DNA of 64,000 nt from Aromatoleum toluclasticum ATCC 700605 (GCF_000378245.1 NZ_KB899491.1:434001-498000), one strand, 5' to 3'. Positions 1-10,280 are shown, numbered from the stretch's first letter. Notes: generated from the letters alone by a model not told the origin. Program-made: numbers and translations.

Positions 1-3
1 ACA

Positions 4-699
4 ATGTACCGCATCGCCCCCAGCCTGCTTTCGGCCGACTTCGCCCGCCTTGGCGAGGAAGTGCGCAACGTCATCGCCGCCGGCGCGGACTGGATCCACT
101 TCGACGTGATGGACAACCATTACGTGCCGAACCTCACGATCGGGCCGCTGGTGTGCGAGGCGATCCGCCCGCATACCGAGGCGCCGATCGACGTGCACCT
201 GATGGTGAAGCCGGTCGATCGCCTCATTCCCGACTTCGCCAAGGCCGGTGCGAACGTGATCACCTTCCACCCGGAAGCGTCCGATCACATCCACCGCACG
301 CTCGCGCTGATCCGCGACCACGGCTGCAAGGCCGGCCTGGTGTTCAACCCGGCCACCCCGTTGCACTACCTCGACCACGCGCTCGACGACATCGACATGG
401 TGCTGCTGATGAGCGTGAACCCCGGCTTCGGCGGACAGAAGTTCATCCCCGGCACGCTGGCCAAGCTGCGCGCGGCACGCGAGCGGCTCGACACCTACGA
501 GGCGGCGAGCGGGCGTCACATCCTGCTGCAGATCGACGGTGGCGTGAAGGTCGACAACATCGCCGAGATCGCCGCCGCGGGAGCCGACACCTTCGTCGCC
601 GGCTCGGCAGTGTTCGGCGCCGGCCGTGATTCCGATCCCAACCGTTACGACAGCGTGATCGCCGCGCTGCGTGCCGAACTCGCCAAGGCACGGCCGTGA
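4..699 (+). CDS. rpe: ribulose-phosphate 3-epimerase
   Basis: This enzyme interconverts D-ribulose 5-phosphate and D-xylulose 5-phosphate in the pentose phosphate and Calvin pathways, in the cytoplasm. The 231 residues match the usual TIM-barrel length. The N-terminal [16 protein letters not shown], the metal-binding HFDVMD (residues 32-37), [16 protein letters not shown] and IDGGVK motifs are all present. The ATG lies three bases from the window edge, so the ribosome site is not visible. The stop overlaps the next gene (gph) by four bases, which implies translational coupling. This rpe-gph-trp order is common in betaproteobacteria. Confidence 0.96.
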   Translation: MYRIAPSLLSADFARLGEEVRNVIAAGADWIHFDVMDNHYVPNLTIGPLVCEAIRPHTEAPIDVHLMVKPVDRLIPDFAKAGANVITFHPEASDHIHRTLALIRDHGCKAGLVFNPATPLHYLDHALDDIDMVLLMSVNPGFGGQKFIPGTLAKLRAARERLDTYEAASGRHILLQIDGGVKVDNIAEIAAAGADTFVAGSAVFGAGRDSDPNRYDSVIAALRAELAKARP

Positions 700-1373
700 G
701 CACCGCGCGCTTCCCGGTGCGGGCGGTGCTGTTCGACCTCGACGGCACGCTGCTCGACACCATTCACGACCTGGCCGACGCGGCCAACCTGATGCTCGGC
801 GAAGTGGGTCGCCCGGCACGACCGCTGAAGCAGATCCACTCCTTCGTCGGCAAGGGCATCCCCAACCTCGTGCGCCGCTGCATGACCGAGGACGCCGAGG
901 CCGGCGAGGACGAGATCGAGCAGGCGGTTGCGGTGTTCCGCCGCCACTATGCCGACGTCAACGGCCGCAGTACGCGCATCTATCCCGGCGTGATCGAGAC
1001 GCTGGAGGCGATGCGCGGGATGGAGCTGCGGCTGGCCTGCGTCACGAACAAGGCCGAAGCCTTCACCCTGCCGCTGCTCGAGCGCATGGGGCTGACGTCG
1101 TACTTCGGCGCGGTCGTGAGCGGCGACACGCTGCCGGTGAAGAAGCCCGATCCGGCCGTGCTGCACCACGCCTGCGAGCTCTTGGGCGTGCCGTCGCCCC
1201 AGGCGCTGATGATCGGCGATTCGGCCAACGACGCGCTCGCCGCCCGCGGCGCGGGCATGCCGGTGCTGCTCGTGACCTATGGATATAGCGAAGGCATGGC
1301 GGTGGACACCATAGAATGCGATGGGCTACTATCGATCGCTACCGGGGCGCTCGACCGCATCGAGGCGGCGTGA
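696..1373 (+). CDS. gph: phosphoglycolate phosphatase (HAD superfamily)
   Basis: The product dephosphorylates 2-phosphoglycolate, which forms from oxygenase activity or DNA repair. HAD motif I is [10 protein letters not shown] with the nucleophile at Asp14. Motif II is VTNK, the lysine of KKPDP is present, and motif IV is [14 protein letters not shown]. The cap domain lies between motifs I and II, and 225 residues is normal for Gph. The GTG start overlaps the rpe stop (GTGA), the arrangement expected for a coupled pair. Other HAD phosphatases look similar; the assignment leans on the rpe and trpE neighbours. Confidence 0.92.
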   Translation: MSTARFPVRAVLFDLDGTLLDTIHDLADAANLMLGEVGRPARPLKQIHSFVGKGIPNLVRRCMTEDAEAGEDEIEQAVAVFRRHYADVNGRSTRIYPGVIETLEAMRGMELRLACVTNKAEAFTLPLLERMGLTSYFGAVVSGDTLPVKKPDPAVLHHACELLGVPSPQALMIGDSANDALAARGAGMPVLLVTYGYSEGMAVDTIECDGLLSIATGALDRIEAA

Positions 1374-1431
1374 AGTTCCGGCGCATCTCGGCAAGAAACG
1401 CCGCAAGACACCATCATCCGATTGAGACATC

Positions 1432-1530
1432 GTGACCTACAGGAACCGGGATTCGGTAAAGGAAAGCATCCAGTTTGTCGCCGCGCAGTTGCGCTGGCGC
1501 GGCTGGCGCTCGTGGCCTGCGGGCCACTAA
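1432..1530 (+). CDS. trpL: candidate trp operon leader peptide
   Basis: A 32-codon frame starts at GTG 1432, just after an in-frame TGA at 1423, and ends at TAA 1528. It contains three Trp codons within seven positions (22, 25 and 28), in the context RWRGWRSWP, followed by four codons and the stop. Trp is otherwise rare, so three in a short frame directly before trpE is what a transcription-attenuation leader would show. The last Trp codon lies inside a stem that can pair in two alternative ways. The ribosome site before the GTG is weak (a GAG eight bases upstream), which is the main doubt. Confidence 0.5.
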   Translation: MTYRNRDSVKESIQFVAAQLRWRGWRSWPAGH

Positions 1531-1564
1531 TACGCGACTGCTTCGCGGGCCACGACGCGCCCGC
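1512..1564 (+). promoter_or_regulatory. candidate trp attenuator (alternative hairpins)
   Basis: GTGGCC at 1512-1517 can pair with GGCCAC at 1522-1527, or with an identical GGCCAC at 1548-1553, because the 9-mer GCGGGCCAC occurs twice (1519-1527 and 1545-1553). The second copy can instead fold with GCCCGC at 1559-1564 into a separate stem (1545-1550 with 1559-1564). The structures are mutually exclusive. The third leader Trp codon (1513-1515) lies in the shared arm, so a stalled ribosome would bias the choice. There is no clear T-run after the last stem, so the mechanism may not be intrinsic termination. Confidence 0.42.
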
Positions 1565-1602
1565 ACCCCTTGCCGAATCGAACCGTTTTCTGTGGAGTCT
1601 CC

Positions 1603-3090
1603 ATGCTTGAGCAGGAATTCAACGCGCTGGCCGCGCGGGGCTACAACCGCATCCCGGTCACGCTCGAAACCTTCGCCGACCTCGACACGCCGCTGTCGAT
1701 CTACCTGAAGCTCGCCAACGAACCGTATTCCTACCTGCTCGAATCGGTGCAGGGCGGCGAGCGCTTCGGCCGCTATTCGATGATCGGGCTGGCGGCCTCG
1801 ACGCGCATCGAGGTCTATGGCCGCTCCGCGCTGCTGCTGACCGGCAACCGCCTCGTCGAGCGGCGCGACTACGGCGATCCGCTCAACTATGTCGCCGAGT
1901 TCATGGAGCGCATCAAGGTGCCGCCGCGCGACGGCCTGCCGCGCTTCGCGGGCGGCCTGGTGGGCTGCTTCGGCTACGACACCGTGCGCTACATCGAGCC
2001 GCGCCTCGCCCAAGGCGAGAAGACCGACACGATAGGCACGCCGGACATTCTGCTGCTGCTGTCCGAGGAAATCGCGATCGTCGATAACCTCTCGGGCAAG
2101 CTCACGCTGGTCGTGTATGCCGAGCCCGAGGTGCCGGGCGCCTTCAAGCGTGCGAAGAAGCGCCTGCGCGAGCTGCTCGCGCGGCTGCGCGCGCCGGTCG
2201 AGATCCCGCAGGACGTGCGCGTCGAATCGCAGCCGGCGGTGTCGAGCTTCGGCGAGGAAGCCTTCAAGGCGGCGGTGAATCGCGCCAAGGAGTACATCAT
2301 CGAAGGCGACATCATGCAGGTCGTGCTGTCGCAACGCATGAGCAAGCCCTATGCGGCCAGCCCGATGGCGCTGTATCGCGCGATCCGCTCGCTGAACCCC
2401 TCGCCCTACATGTTCTACTTCAACTTCGAGGACTTCCATGTCGTCGGCGCCTCTCCCGAGATCCTCGTGCGCCTCGACGAGGACGGGCAGGGCAAGCGCG
2501 TGACGGTGCGCCCGATCGCCGGCACCCGCCCGCGTGGTGCGACGCCGGCCGAGGACGAGGCGTTGGAAGCCGACCTGCTCGCCGACGAGAAGGAGCGCGC
2601 CGAGCACCTGCAGCTGCTGGACCTCGGGCGCAACGACGCGGGCCGCGTCGCCGAGACCGGCAGCGTCCGCGTGACAGACCAGTTCACGGTCGAGCGTTAC
2701 TCGCACGTGATGCACATCGTGTCGAACGTCGAGGCGCGGCTGAAGGACGGCCTCAATGCGCTGGCGGTGCTGCGCGCGGCCTTCCCCGCGGGCACCGTGT
2801 CGGGGGCGCCGAAGCTGCGCGCGATGGAGATCATCGATGAGCTGGAGCCCGTGAAGCGCGGCATCTACGCCGGCGCGGCGGGCTACATCGGCTTCCACGG
2901 CGACATGGACCTCGCGATCGCGATCCGCACGGCGGTGATCAAGGACGGTCACATCCATGTGCAGGCCGGCGCGGGCATCGTCGCCGACTCGAATCCTGAC
3001 TCCGAATGGACCGAGACGCAGAACAAGGCGCGCGCAATGCTGCGTGCCGCCGAGATGGCCGAGTCCGGCCTCGACACCCGGATCGACTGA
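1603..3090 (+). CDS. trpE: anthranilate synthase component I
   Basis: TrpE makes anthranilate from chorismate using ammonia delivered by TrpG, the first step of tryptophan synthesis. The N-terminal LLES motif (about residues 46-49) is the usual Trp feedback site. The chorismate-binding core shows [47 protein letters not shown] and [13 protein letters not shown] 1603 is chosen because GGAG lies five bases upstream and the frame then gives 495 residues, the family length; an upstream TTG at 1570 lacks such a site. The gene is ten bases ahead of trpG. Confidence 0.96.
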   Translation: MLEQEFNALAARGYNRIPVTLETFADLDTPLSIYLKLANEPYSYLLESVQGGERFGRYSMIGLAASTRIEVYGRSALLLTGNRLVERRDYGDPLNYVAEFMERIKVPPRDGLPRFAGGLVGCFGYDTVRYIEPRLAQGEKTDTIGTPDILLLLSEEIAIVDNLSGKLTLVVYAEPEVPGAFKRAKKRLRELLARLRAPVEIPQDVRVESQPAVSSFGEEAFKAAVNRAKEYIIEGDIMQVVLSQRMSKPYAASPMALYRAIRSLNPSPYMFYFNFEDFHVVGASPEILVRLDEDGQGKRVTVRPIAGTRPRGATPAEDEALEADLLADEKERAEHLQLLDLGRNDAGRVAETGSVRVTDQFTVERYSHVMHIVSNVEARLKDGLNALAVLRAAFPAGTVSGAPKLRAMEIIDELEPVKRGIYAGAAGYIGFHGDMDLAIAIRTAVIKDGHIHVQAGAGIVADSNPDSEWTETQNKARAMLRAAEMAESGLDTRID

Positions 3091-3100
3091 GGAACGCCCC

Positions 3101-3676
3101 ATGCTGCTGATGATCGACAACTACGACAGCTTCACCTACAACCTCGTGCAGTATTTCGGCGAACTGGGCGCGCAGGTGAAGGTGTACCGCAACGACGAAA
3201 TCACCCTCGAACAGATCGCGCTGATGAAGCCCGAGCAGCTCGTGATCTCGCCGGGGCCCTGCACGCCGGCCGAGGCCGGCATCTCGGTGCCGGCGATCCG
3301 CGAGTTCGCGGGCAAGGTCCCCATCCTCGGCGTGTGCCTGGGCCACCAGAGTATCGGCGCGGCCTTCGGCGGCAGGATCGTGCATGCCAAGCGCCTGATG
3401 CACGGCAAGACCTCGCCGGTGCATCACGAAGACGTCGGCGTGTTCAGGGGGCTTCCGAATCCGGTTACCTGCACGCGCTACCATTCGCTGGCGATCGAAC
3501 GCGAGAGCCTGCCCGACTGTCTGGAAGTGACGGCCTGGACCGAGGACGGCGAGATCATGGGCGTGCGTCACAAGACGCTCGCAGTCGAGGGCGTGCAGTT
3601 CCACCCCGAGTCCATCCTGACCGAACACGGTCACACGATGTTGCGCAATTTCCTCGACCAGAGCCGCGCGAACTGA
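3101..3676 (+). CDS. trpG: anthranilate synthase component II (glutamine amidotransferase)
   Basis: TrpG hydrolyses glutamine and passes ammonia to TrpE. In many proteobacteria the same subunit also serves PabB. The class I amidotransferase triad is visible: the cysteine of [10 protein letters not shown], and the His and Glu of VQFHPESIL. The N-terminus [14 protein letters not shown] is typical, and 191 residues is the expected length. ATG 3101 begins ten bases after trpE. No separate pabB or pabC is nearby, so the amphibolic role is only an inference from the family. Confidence 0.95.
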   Translation: MLLMIDNYDSFTYNLVQYFGELGAQVKVYRNDEITLEQIALMKPEQLVISPGPCTPAEAGISVPAIREFAGKVPILGVCLGHQSIGAAFGGRIVHAKRLMHGKTSPVHHEDVGVFRGLPNPVTCTRYHSLAIERESLPDCLEVTAWTEDGEIMGVRHKTLAVEGVQFHPESILTEHGHTMLRNFLDQSRAN

Positions 3677-3733
3677 AACCGGGGTGAAACCCGAGCGCAG
3701 GCCGATGGTCTGCGTGAACAGACAAGGATTGCC

Positions 3734-4765
3734 ATGACGATTACTGCCCAGGACGCGTTGCAGCGCACGATCGACCACCGCGAGATTTTCTACGACGAGA
3801 TGCTGTCGCTGATGCGCCAGATCATGGCCGGGGAGATCTCGCCGGTGATGACCGCCGCGATCCTCACCGGCCTGCGCGTGAAGAAGGAGACGATAGGCGA
3901 GATCACCGCCGCGGCGACCGTGATGCGCGAGCTGTCGACCAAGGTGCAGGTCGCGGGGCCGGACCAGAACTTCCTCGACATCGTCGGCACCGGCGGCGAC
4001 GGCGCCAATACCTTCAACATCTCGACGACGACGATCTTCGTCGCCGCCGCGGCCGGCGCGCGCGTCGCCAAGCACGGCGGGCGCAGCGTGTCGTCGAAGA
4101 GCGGCGCGGCGGACGTGCTGGAGGCACTGGGCGTGAAGCTCGGCGCGACGCCCGAACAGGTCGCGGCCTCGATCGAGGCGACCGGCATCGGCTTCATGTT
4201 CGCGCCGGCCCACCACAGCGCGATGAAGAACGTCGCGCCGGTGCGCCGCGAGATGGGCGTGCGCACGATCTTCAACATCCTCGGTCCGCTGACGAACCCG
4301 GCCAGCGCGCCGAACACCCTGATGGGCGTGTTCCACCCCGACCTCGTCGGCATCCAGGCGCGCGTGATGCAGCGCCTCGGCGCGAAACACGTGCTGGCGG
4401 TGTATGGCCTGGACGGCATGGACGAGGTGAGCCTGGGCGCCGCGACGATGGTCGGCGAACTGAAGGACGGCGAGATCCGCGAGTACCAGATCCACCCCGA
4501 GGACTTCGGCATGGCGATGGCCGGCACGCGCAACCTGCAGGTGCAGAGCGCCGAGGAGTCGAAGTCCGTGCTGCTCGGCGTGCTCGACAACAAGCCGGGC
4601 CCGGCACGCGACATCGTGATCCTGAATGCGGGCGTGGCGCTGTACACGGCGAATCTGGTCGACTCGATCGCCGACGGCATCGTGCGTGCGCGCGAGATCA
4701 TCGCGAGCGGCGCGGCGCGGGCGAAGCTCGAGGAGTTCCTCGCCTTCAACCGGCAATTCGCGTGA
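3734..4765 (+). CDS. trpD: anthranilate phosphoribosyltransferase
   Basis: TrpD joins anthranilate to phosphoribosyl pyrophosphate to give phosphoribosyl anthranilate. The PRPP-binding [14 protein letters not shown] motif lies near residue 80, followed by [37 protein letters not shown] sits in the middle of the protein. The length of 343 residues is normal. The gene stands 57 bases after trpG in the same direction and 13 bases before trpC, so one transcript probably covers trpE to trpC. Confidence 0.96.
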   Translation: MTITAQDALQRTIDHREIFYDEMLSLMRQIMAGEISPVMTAAILTGLRVKKETIGEITAAATVMRELSTKVQVAGPDQNFLDIVGTGGDGANTFNISTTTIFVAAAAGARVAKHGGRSVSSKSGAADVLEALGVKLGATPEQVAASIEATGIGFMFAPAHHSAMKNVAPVRREMGVRTIFNILGPLTNPASAPNTLMGVFHPDLVGIQARVMQRLGAKHVLAVYGLDGMDEVSLGAATMVGELKDGEIREYQIHPEDFGMAMAGTRNLQVQSAEESKSVLLGVLDNKPGPARDIVILNAGVALYTANLVDSIADGIVRAREIIASGAARAKLEEFLAFNRQFA

Positions 4766-4778
4766 GGCAGACACGGGC

Positions 4779-5567
4779 ATGAGCGACATCCTGAACAAGA
4801 TCCTCGCCGTGAAGGCCGAGGAAGTGGCGGCGGGCAAGGCGCTTCGCCCGCTTGAGCGCGTACGAGCGGAGGCCGAGATGGCGCCGGCCGCGCGCGACTT
4901 CGTCGGCTCGATGCGCGCGAAGATCGCCGCCGGCAACGCTGCGGTGATCGCCGAAGTGAAGAAGGCGAGCCCGTCGAAGGGCGTGATCCGCGCGGATTTC
5001 CGCCCCGCGGAGATCGCCGTGCAGTACGAGCGCGCCGGAGCGGCCTGCCTGTCGGTGCTGACCGACCGGCAGTTCTTCCAGGGCGCGCCCGAATACCTGC
5101 AGGCGGCGCGTGCCGCGTGCGCGCTGCCGGCGCTGCGCAAGGACTTCCTCGTCGATGCGTGGCAGGTGTACGAGGCGCGCGCGATGGGCGCGGACGCGAT
5201 CCTGCTGATCGTCGCGGCGCTGGATCTCGCGCAGATGCAGGAGATGGAAGCGATCGCGACCAGCCTCGGCATGGCGGTGCTGGCCGAGGTGCATGACGCG
5301 GCCGAGCTCGACGTCGCGCTGCAGCTCGCGACGCCGCTCGTGGGCATCAACAACCGCAACCTGCGCAGCTTCGAGGTCAGCCTGCAGACGACGCTGGACC
5401 TGCTGCCGCGTATCCCTGCCGGGCGCCTCGTCGTCACCGAGTCCGGCATCCTCAAGCCGCAGGACGTGGCGTTGATGCGGTCGAACGCCGTGCACGCCTT
5501 CCTTGTCGGTGAAGCCTTCATGCGTGCGCCGGACCCGGGCGAGGAGCTGCGCGCGCTGTTCGGTTGA
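4779..5567 (+). CDS. trpC: indole-3-glycerol phosphate synthase
   Basis: TrpC performs ring closure and decarboxylation to indole-3-glycerol phosphate. The TIM-barrel shows [11 protein letters not shown] (catalytic lysine), [28 protein letters not shown] and VTESGI, all family signatures. ATG 4779 gives 262 residues; a longer upstream frame would run through the end of trpD. It is a stand-alone enzyme, not a TrpC-TrpF fusion. trpF, trpB and trpA are not in the window, which is common in betaproteobacteria, where the trp genes are split into two blocks. Confidence 0.95.
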   Translation: MSDILNKILAVKAEEVAAGKALRPLERVRAEAEMAPAARDFVGSMRAKIAAGNAAVIAEVKKASPSKGVIRADFRPAEIAVQYERAGAACLSVLTDRQFFQGAPEYLQAARAACALPALRKDFLVDAWQVYEARAMGADAILLIVAALDLAQMQEMEAIATSLGMAVLAEVHDAAELDVALQLATPLVGINNRNLRSFEVSLQTTLDLLPRIPAGRLVVTESGILKPQDVALMRSNAVHAFLVGEAFMRAPDPGEELRALFG

Positions 5568-5577
5568 ACGGGCGCGC

Positions 5578-8500
5578 ATGACGTCGCCGGTCCCCGCCAG
5601 ATCCGGGTCTTCGCGCAGGCGGGCGGTGCGGCTGTGGCTGGTGGCGCTCGCGCTGCCGGCGCTGCTCGTACTGGCTGCAGCGTGGCTGGTGCTGACCGAG
5701 TCCGGCCTGCGGGCGGCGGTCGCCCTTGCGGGTGTCCTGAGCGGCGGCCGGGTGGTGCTGGACTCTCCCGCCGGTCGCCTTGCGGGGCCGTTGCGCGTCG
5801 GGGTGTTGCGCATCGACAGCCCCGACCTGCGCGTGCGGGTCGAGGGATTGGCGCTGGCTTGGCGGCCGGACGCGCTGTTCGATGGCGGCATCGCCATCGA
5901 CGAACTCTCGGCGGAGCGGGTCGACATCGCCTCGCGTCCGCAGGAGGAGCCTCCACCGCGGACGCCGCCCGCATCCCTCGCGCTGCCGGTTTCCCTGGCG
6001 GCGCAGTCCCTCAGCGTCGGCCGGCTCGTGCTGCACGAATGGACGGACGGCGAACTCGCCGCGGCCGAGCCCGCCTTCGAGATTGGCGACCTCGCGGCCC
6101 GCGCGCGTAGCGACGGCGGCCGCCACCACATCGAATCCCTTGCGGCGACCTTGCCCTTCGGGCGGGCCGAGCTCGCCGGCGAGATCGACGGGCGTGCGCC
6201 CTTCGCGCTGTCGGCGAGCGCGGCGCTGATCGGGACGAATAACGGGCACGCATACCGCTTGAAGCTCGCCGCGGCCGGCGACCTGCTTGCGCCGCAACTG
6301 CGGATCGAGGCCGAAGGGGCGGGTCTGAGCGGCGACGGTGAAGTGCTTGCTGCCCCGTTCGAGTCGGTGCCCGTGCGCCGGCTGCGCATCGCACTGGGCG
6401 ATCTCGATCCCGCTGTGTTCGCGCCTTCCGCGCCGCGCGCGGCCTTGCGCATCGCGGCGGATCTGTCGGCGCAGGACGAGGCGCAGGGCGCCTGGCGCTT
6501 GTCGGGGCCGGTAACGGTCGAAAATCTTCGTCCCGACTCGATCGACCGGCAGGGCCTGCCCTTCACGAAGCTTGCCGCGCGGCTGCACTGGGCGCCGGAG
6601 TGGGTGCGAGCCGAAGCGCTGGTGCTTCAGCTCGCGGGCGCCGGGCGGGTCACGGGCGACGCGGATTGGCGGCCGGGGGAGCGCGGCGCGGCGCCCGCGG
6701 AGGGCGCCGAAATGGCGGCACGGGCGCTCCCCGCGGCCGATCCGCTCGGCCGTCTGAGCGCCACGCTGCAGTTGGCGGGCGTCGAGCTGCAGCGTCTCGA
6801 TGGACGCCTGCCGCCCTCGGTACTCGCGGGCCGGCTGCACGCGGATGGTGACCGCGAGCGTCAGAGTGCCGAGCTAGACCTGCGCGTGAAGGAGATGCGC
6901 ATGCGTGGCGAGGCGGTGGTGACCGCGCAGGGGGAAGCAGGGGTGCGCAGCCTTGCGGCGAGCGGCGAGGTGTCGTCCTTCGATCCCCGCATCTTCATCG
7001 CGGACGCCCCCGAGGCGAAGCTGAACGTGGATTTCCGCCTCGCTGCGACGCTGGGCGATGTCTCCCGCTACGAGGCCGCCGTCGACTTGCAGTCCGGACA
7101 ACTGCGTGGCAAGCCCGTGCGCGGGAAGCTGCGCGCGGTCGTGGAAGGGGAAAAGGAAAGGGCAGGGGCAGGGGCAGGGGCAGGGGCACGCCTCGTCGAA
7201 GGGGACCTGGATGCGGATGTTGCGGGCAACCGTGTTCGCGCGCGAGGTGCCTGGGGCGCACCCCGGGATGTGCTGAAGGTGGACGTGGACGCCCCGGCGC
7301 TCGCAGCGCTCGATCCGCGGCTCGGCGGCCGGCTGAGCTTCGCGGGAAGTCTTTCCGGGGGCGCTGCACAGCCCGCGGGCAGCCTGAAGTTTTCCGCCGA
7401 GGCGCTGCGCCTGCCGGGCGATGTCCGTATCGCGTCGGCCGACGGCGAGGGGCTGCTCGCCGCGGGGGCGGACGGCGAGGTCCGGCTTGCGATGGCGCTG
7501 CGGGGGCTGAAGTCCGTTGCCCGTGAGGCGCAGAAGGCGGCGGCCGCTGGGCGGGCCGCCGACGAGCCGGACTGGGTGACGGAGGCGAGCCTGCGGATTG
7601 GTGGGACCCGTCGTGCCCATGCCGTCGATGTCGCCGCCGCCGGTCTGGGGGGCGACAGCCTGCGCCTGCGGCTGGAAGGCGGTCTCGCGGGCGACGCGCC
7701 GGCTGGCGGCACGGCGGACGCAAGCGTCGCATGGCGTGGACGTCTGGCCGCACTGGAGACGGCAGGGCGCTGGCCCGCGCGCCTGACCGCGTCCGCGCCG
7801 CTGGAGCTGGGGCCGCGGCGCGTGATGCTGGGCGCGGCCGCACTCGATGCCGGCGAACGCGGCCGCATCCGCCTCGACGAAACGAGCTGGTCGCCGCAGC
7901 GCATCGTCGCGCGCGGTTCCCTGACCGGTCTCGCCTTCGGCCTGGTCTCGCGTCCCGACGGACGTCCGCGTCGCGGCCCGGGGCCGCTGGTGCTCGGCGC
8001 GGAGTGGGATCTGACGCTGGGTGAAGTGGCGCAGGGTTCGGCGCGCGTGTTCCGCGAGGCGGGCGACCTGACCGTGACCGGCGAGATTCCGGCGCGTCTC
8101 GGACTCGAGCATCTGGAGGCGCGCCTCGGGGCTCACGACAACCGCCTTGCGCTGGCGCTCGAGGCGCGCGGCAGCGAACTGGGAGAGCTGGCCGGCGCCG
8201 CGACCGCGCAGGCGGAGCGGACGCCGGGCGGCGGCTGGCGTCTCGCGCCCGATGCGGCGCTGCTCGGTTCGGCGCATCTGGCGATGCCATCCGTGGCCTG
8301 GGTCGGTCGGCTGATGCAGGAGAACGTCGTCACCGGTGGCAGTGTCGGTGCGAGCCTGGCGCTCGCCGGCACGCCGGCCGCACCACGTGCAAGCGGGACG
8401 ATCACGGGGCGGGAGCTGTCGCTGGCGCTGGTGGATCAGGGGCTGCACCTGTCGGGCGGAGACTTGCTCGCGGAGTTCGATCGCGACCGCCTGAGGCTCA

Positions 8501-9627
8501 CGCGCCTCGAATTCGCATCGCCCAACCGGGTGCGTCCGCGCGACGGACGTCTCCCGGTGGTACGGCTCACCGCCACGCCGGGGCGCCTCGGCGCGAGCGG
8601 CGAGATCGCGCTCGACAGCGGCAAGGGCCATTTCTCCTTCGAGGCCGAGCGTCTGCCGATCCTGCAGCGCAGCGATCGCTGGCTGATCCTGTCCGGCGTC
8701 GGCGCGGCCAACAGCACCTGGACGCACGTGGATCTCGCCGCGAACCTGCAGGCCGACGCGGGCTACATCGAGGCGTCCGATACGCCCGCACCCAGTCTCT
8801 CGGACGACGTCGTGATCCTCGGCCGCGAAGCGCGCACCAACGGCGAAGGGCTGCGCGTGGCGGCCGACGTCGCGATCGCGCTGGGGGATCATTTCTACCT
8901 GTCGGCGCTGGGCGTCGACACGCGCCTCACCGGCGGGTTGCGGCTGCGCCTGCGCGACGGCGTGCCGCCGAGCGCAATCGGCACGATCGCGACGGCCGGC
9001 GGCACCTATCGCGGCTACGGCCAGCTGCTGTCGATCGAGCGGGGGCGGATCAACTTCCAGGGCGCGCCCGACAACCCGGGGCTCAACGTCGTCGCGCTGC
9101 GCAAGGGCCTGGCGGTCGAGGCGGGCATCGAGATCTCGGGCAGTGCGCGGCGCCCCCGCATCAGGCTGGTGTCGGAGCCGAACGTGCCGGACCCGGAGAA
9201 GCTGTCTTGGATCGTGCTCGGGCGTGCGCCGAGCGCGGGCGGCGGCGGGGACATGGGCTTGCTGCTGCCGGCAGCGCAGGCCCTGCTGGGCGGACCGGGC
9301 GGAGGCATGACCGACCAGCTGTCGCGCAGCCTGGGCTTCGACGAATTGACGATCGGACAGGGAGAAGTTGGCGGTGTCACCCGAAGTGCCACCAGTCGCG
9401 TTGTTGGAGAAGGTACCATCGTACGTGGAGGCGACAACGTCGGCGGGCAGGTCCTGACGCTGGGCAAGCGCCTTTCGTCGGATCTGGTGCTGTCCTTCGA
9501 GCAGAGCCTGGGCGGGGCCGAAAGCCTCGTCAAGCTGACTTACCAGCTCAGTCGCAGGGTTTCGCTGGTCGCGCGCGGCGGCAGCGACAACGCCGCCGAT
9601 ATCTATTACACGATCTCGTTTGAATGA
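5578..9627 (+). CDS. tamB: TamB-like translocation and assembly protein (DUF490)
   Basis: The 1349-residue protein has a short basic N-terminus and one membrane anchor (about residues 18-42, WLVALALPALLVLAAAWLVL). A long repetitive beta-rich periplasmic region follows, then the conserved C-terminal DUF490/TamB region with GTIATAGGTYRGYGQ, IERGRINFQGAPDNPGLNVVA, SWIVLGR and LTYQLSRRVSLVARGG. TamB-type proteins bridge the inner and outer membranes and help outer-membrane protein insertion or lipid transfer. TamB is often encoded beside the outer-membrane partner TamA, but none is adjacent here. ATG 5578 starts ten bases after trpC; a start inside trpC is less likely. Confidence 0.88.
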   Translation: MTSPVPARSGSSRRRAVRLWLVALALPALLVLAAAWLVLTESGLRAAVALAGVLSGGRVVLDSPAGRLAGPLRVGVLRIDSPDLRVRVEGLALAWRPDALFDGGIAIDELSAERVDIASRPQEEPPPRTPPASLALPVSLAAQSLSVGRLVLHEWTDGELAAAEPAFEIGDLAARARSDGGRHHIESLAATLPFGRAELAGEIDGRAPFALSASAALIGTNNGHAYRLKLAAAGDLLAPQLRIEAEGAGLSGDGEVLAAPFESVPVRRLRIALGDLDPAVFAPSAPRAALRIAADLSAQDEAQGAWRLSGPVTVENLRPDSIDRQGLPFTKLAARLHWAPEWVRAEALVLQLAGAGRVTGDADWRPGERGAAPAEGAEMAARALPAADPLGRLSATLQLAGVELQRLDGRLPPSVLAGRLHADGDRERQSAELDLRVKEMRMRGEAVVTAQGEAGVRSLAASGEVSSFDPRIFIADAPEAKLNVDFRLAATLGDVSRYEAAVDLQSGQLRGKPVRGKLRAVVEGEKERAGAGAGAGARLVEGDLDADVAGNRVRARGAWGAPRDVLKVDVDAPALAALDPRLGGRLSFAGSLSGGAAQPAGSLKFSAEALRLPGDVRIASADGEGLLAAGADGEVRLAMALRGLKSVAREAQKAAAAGRAADEPDWVTEASLRIGGTRRAHAVDVAAAGLGGDSLRLRLEGGLAGDAPAGGTADASVAWRGRLAALETAGRWPARLTASAPLELGPRRVMLGAAALDAGERGRIRLDETSWSPQRIVARGSLTGLAFGLVSRPDGRPRRGPGPLVLGAEWDLTLGEVAQGSARVFREAGDLTVTGEIPARLGLEHLEARLGAHDNRLALALEARGSELGELAGAATAQAERTPGGGWRLAPDAALLGSAHLAMPSVAWVGRLMQENVVTGGSVGASLALAGTPAAPRASGTITGRELSLALVDQGLHLSGGDLLAEFDRDRLRLTRLEFASPNRVRPRDGRLPVVRLTATPGRLGASGEIALDSGKGHFSFEAERLPILQRSDRWLILSGVGAANSTWTHVDLAANLQADAGYIEASDTPAPSLSDDVVILGREARTNGEGLRVAADVAIALGDHFYLSALGVDTRLTGGLRLRLRDGVPPSAIGTIATAGGTYRGYGQLLSIERGRINFQGAPDNPGLNVVALRKGLAVEAGIEISGSARRPRIRLVSEPNVPDPEKLSWIVLGRAPSAGGGGDMGLLLPAAQALLGGPGGGMTDQLSRSLGFDELTIGQGEVGGVTRSATSRVVGEGTIVRGGDNVGGQVLTLGKRLSSDLVLSFEQSLGGAESLVKLTYQLSRRVSLVARGGSDNAADIYYTISFE
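7160..7188 (+). repeat. hexanucleotide tandem repeat inside tamB
   Basis: Four full copies of GGGGCA (7165-7188), preceded by a partial copy (7160-7164), lie in frame within tamB and encode alternating Ala-Gly. Because the unit is six bases, changes in copy number would alter length without shifting the frame. Confidence 0.85.
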
Positions 9628-9684
9628 CGGGAATCGCGGCCCGACGATGCTGTCTTAATCGCGGGCAACGACGGAGACAAGTGC

Positions 9685-10248
9685 ATGACGAAGAGCGAAA
9701 CACCCGCAGCACGCGAGACCGCCATTCTCGCGGGGGGATGTTTTTGGTGCCTCGAAGCGGTCTTCAAGGAAGTCGATGGCGTGGAGTCGGTGACTTCGGG
9801 CTACATCGGCGGGCGTGTCGAGGCGCCCACCTACCGGCAAGTGTGCGACGGCGGCACCGGCCACGCCGAGGCGGTGCAGATCGTCTTCGACCCGGCGGTG
9901 GTGAGCTACCGCGACCTGCTCGACATCTTCTTCGTCATCCATGACCCCACGAGCCTGAACCGCCAGGGCAACGACATCGGCACGCAGTACCGCTCGGCGA
10001 TTTTCGCGACGAGCGACGATCAGCTGCACACGGCACTGGATCTCATCGAGCACATGGGGGAGGCGCGCCTGTATCCGAGCGCGATCGTCACCAAGGTCGA
10101 GCGCGCGGCCACTTTCTGGCCGGCCGAGGACGGCCATCAGGACTACTACGCCAATAACTCGGACCAGCCCTACTGCCAGTACATCGTCGCGCCGAAGATC
10201 TCGAAGTTCCGCGAGAAGTTCGCCAACCGGCGCAAGCGGGGCGGTTAG
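9685..10248 (+). CDS. msrA: peptide methionine (S)-S-oxide reductase
   Basis: MsrA repairs oxidised methionine in proteins. The catalytic GGCFWCLE motif places the nucleophile at Cys19. SGYIGG, GTGHAEAVQI, DIFFVIHDPTSLNRQGND, GTQYRSAI and GHQDYY follow in family order. The length of 187 residues is typical of single-domain MsrA. No signal peptide is seen, so it is cytoplasmic. GGAGAC lies upstream of the ATG. It is followed 32 bases later by the FKBP isomerase gene, so the two may form a small protein-maintenance unit. Confidence 0.96.
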   Translation: MTKSETPAARETAILAGGCFWCLEAVFKEVDGVESVTSGYIGGRVEAPTYRQVCDGGTGHAEAVQIVFDPAVVSYRDLLDIFFVIHDPTSLNRQGNDIGTQYRSAIFATSDDQLHTALDLIEHMGEARLYPSAIVTKVERAATFWPAEDGHQDYYANNSDQPYCQYIVAPKISKFREKFANRRKRGG

Positions 10249-10280
10249 AATCGCGGTTTTAACCCCGCAGGAGAGTTCCG

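Noticed and set aside
1570-1602. TTG 1570 as the trpE start
   Set aside because: It would add 11 non-conserved residues and lacks a ribosome site, while ATG 1603 has GGAG at the right distance.
2939-5974. Very long minus-strand open frame opposite trpG, trpD and trpC
   Set aside because: High GC makes stop codons rare on the antisense strand. The translation is low-complexity (Arg, Ala, His-rich) with no known motif, while the plus-strand genes are unambiguous.
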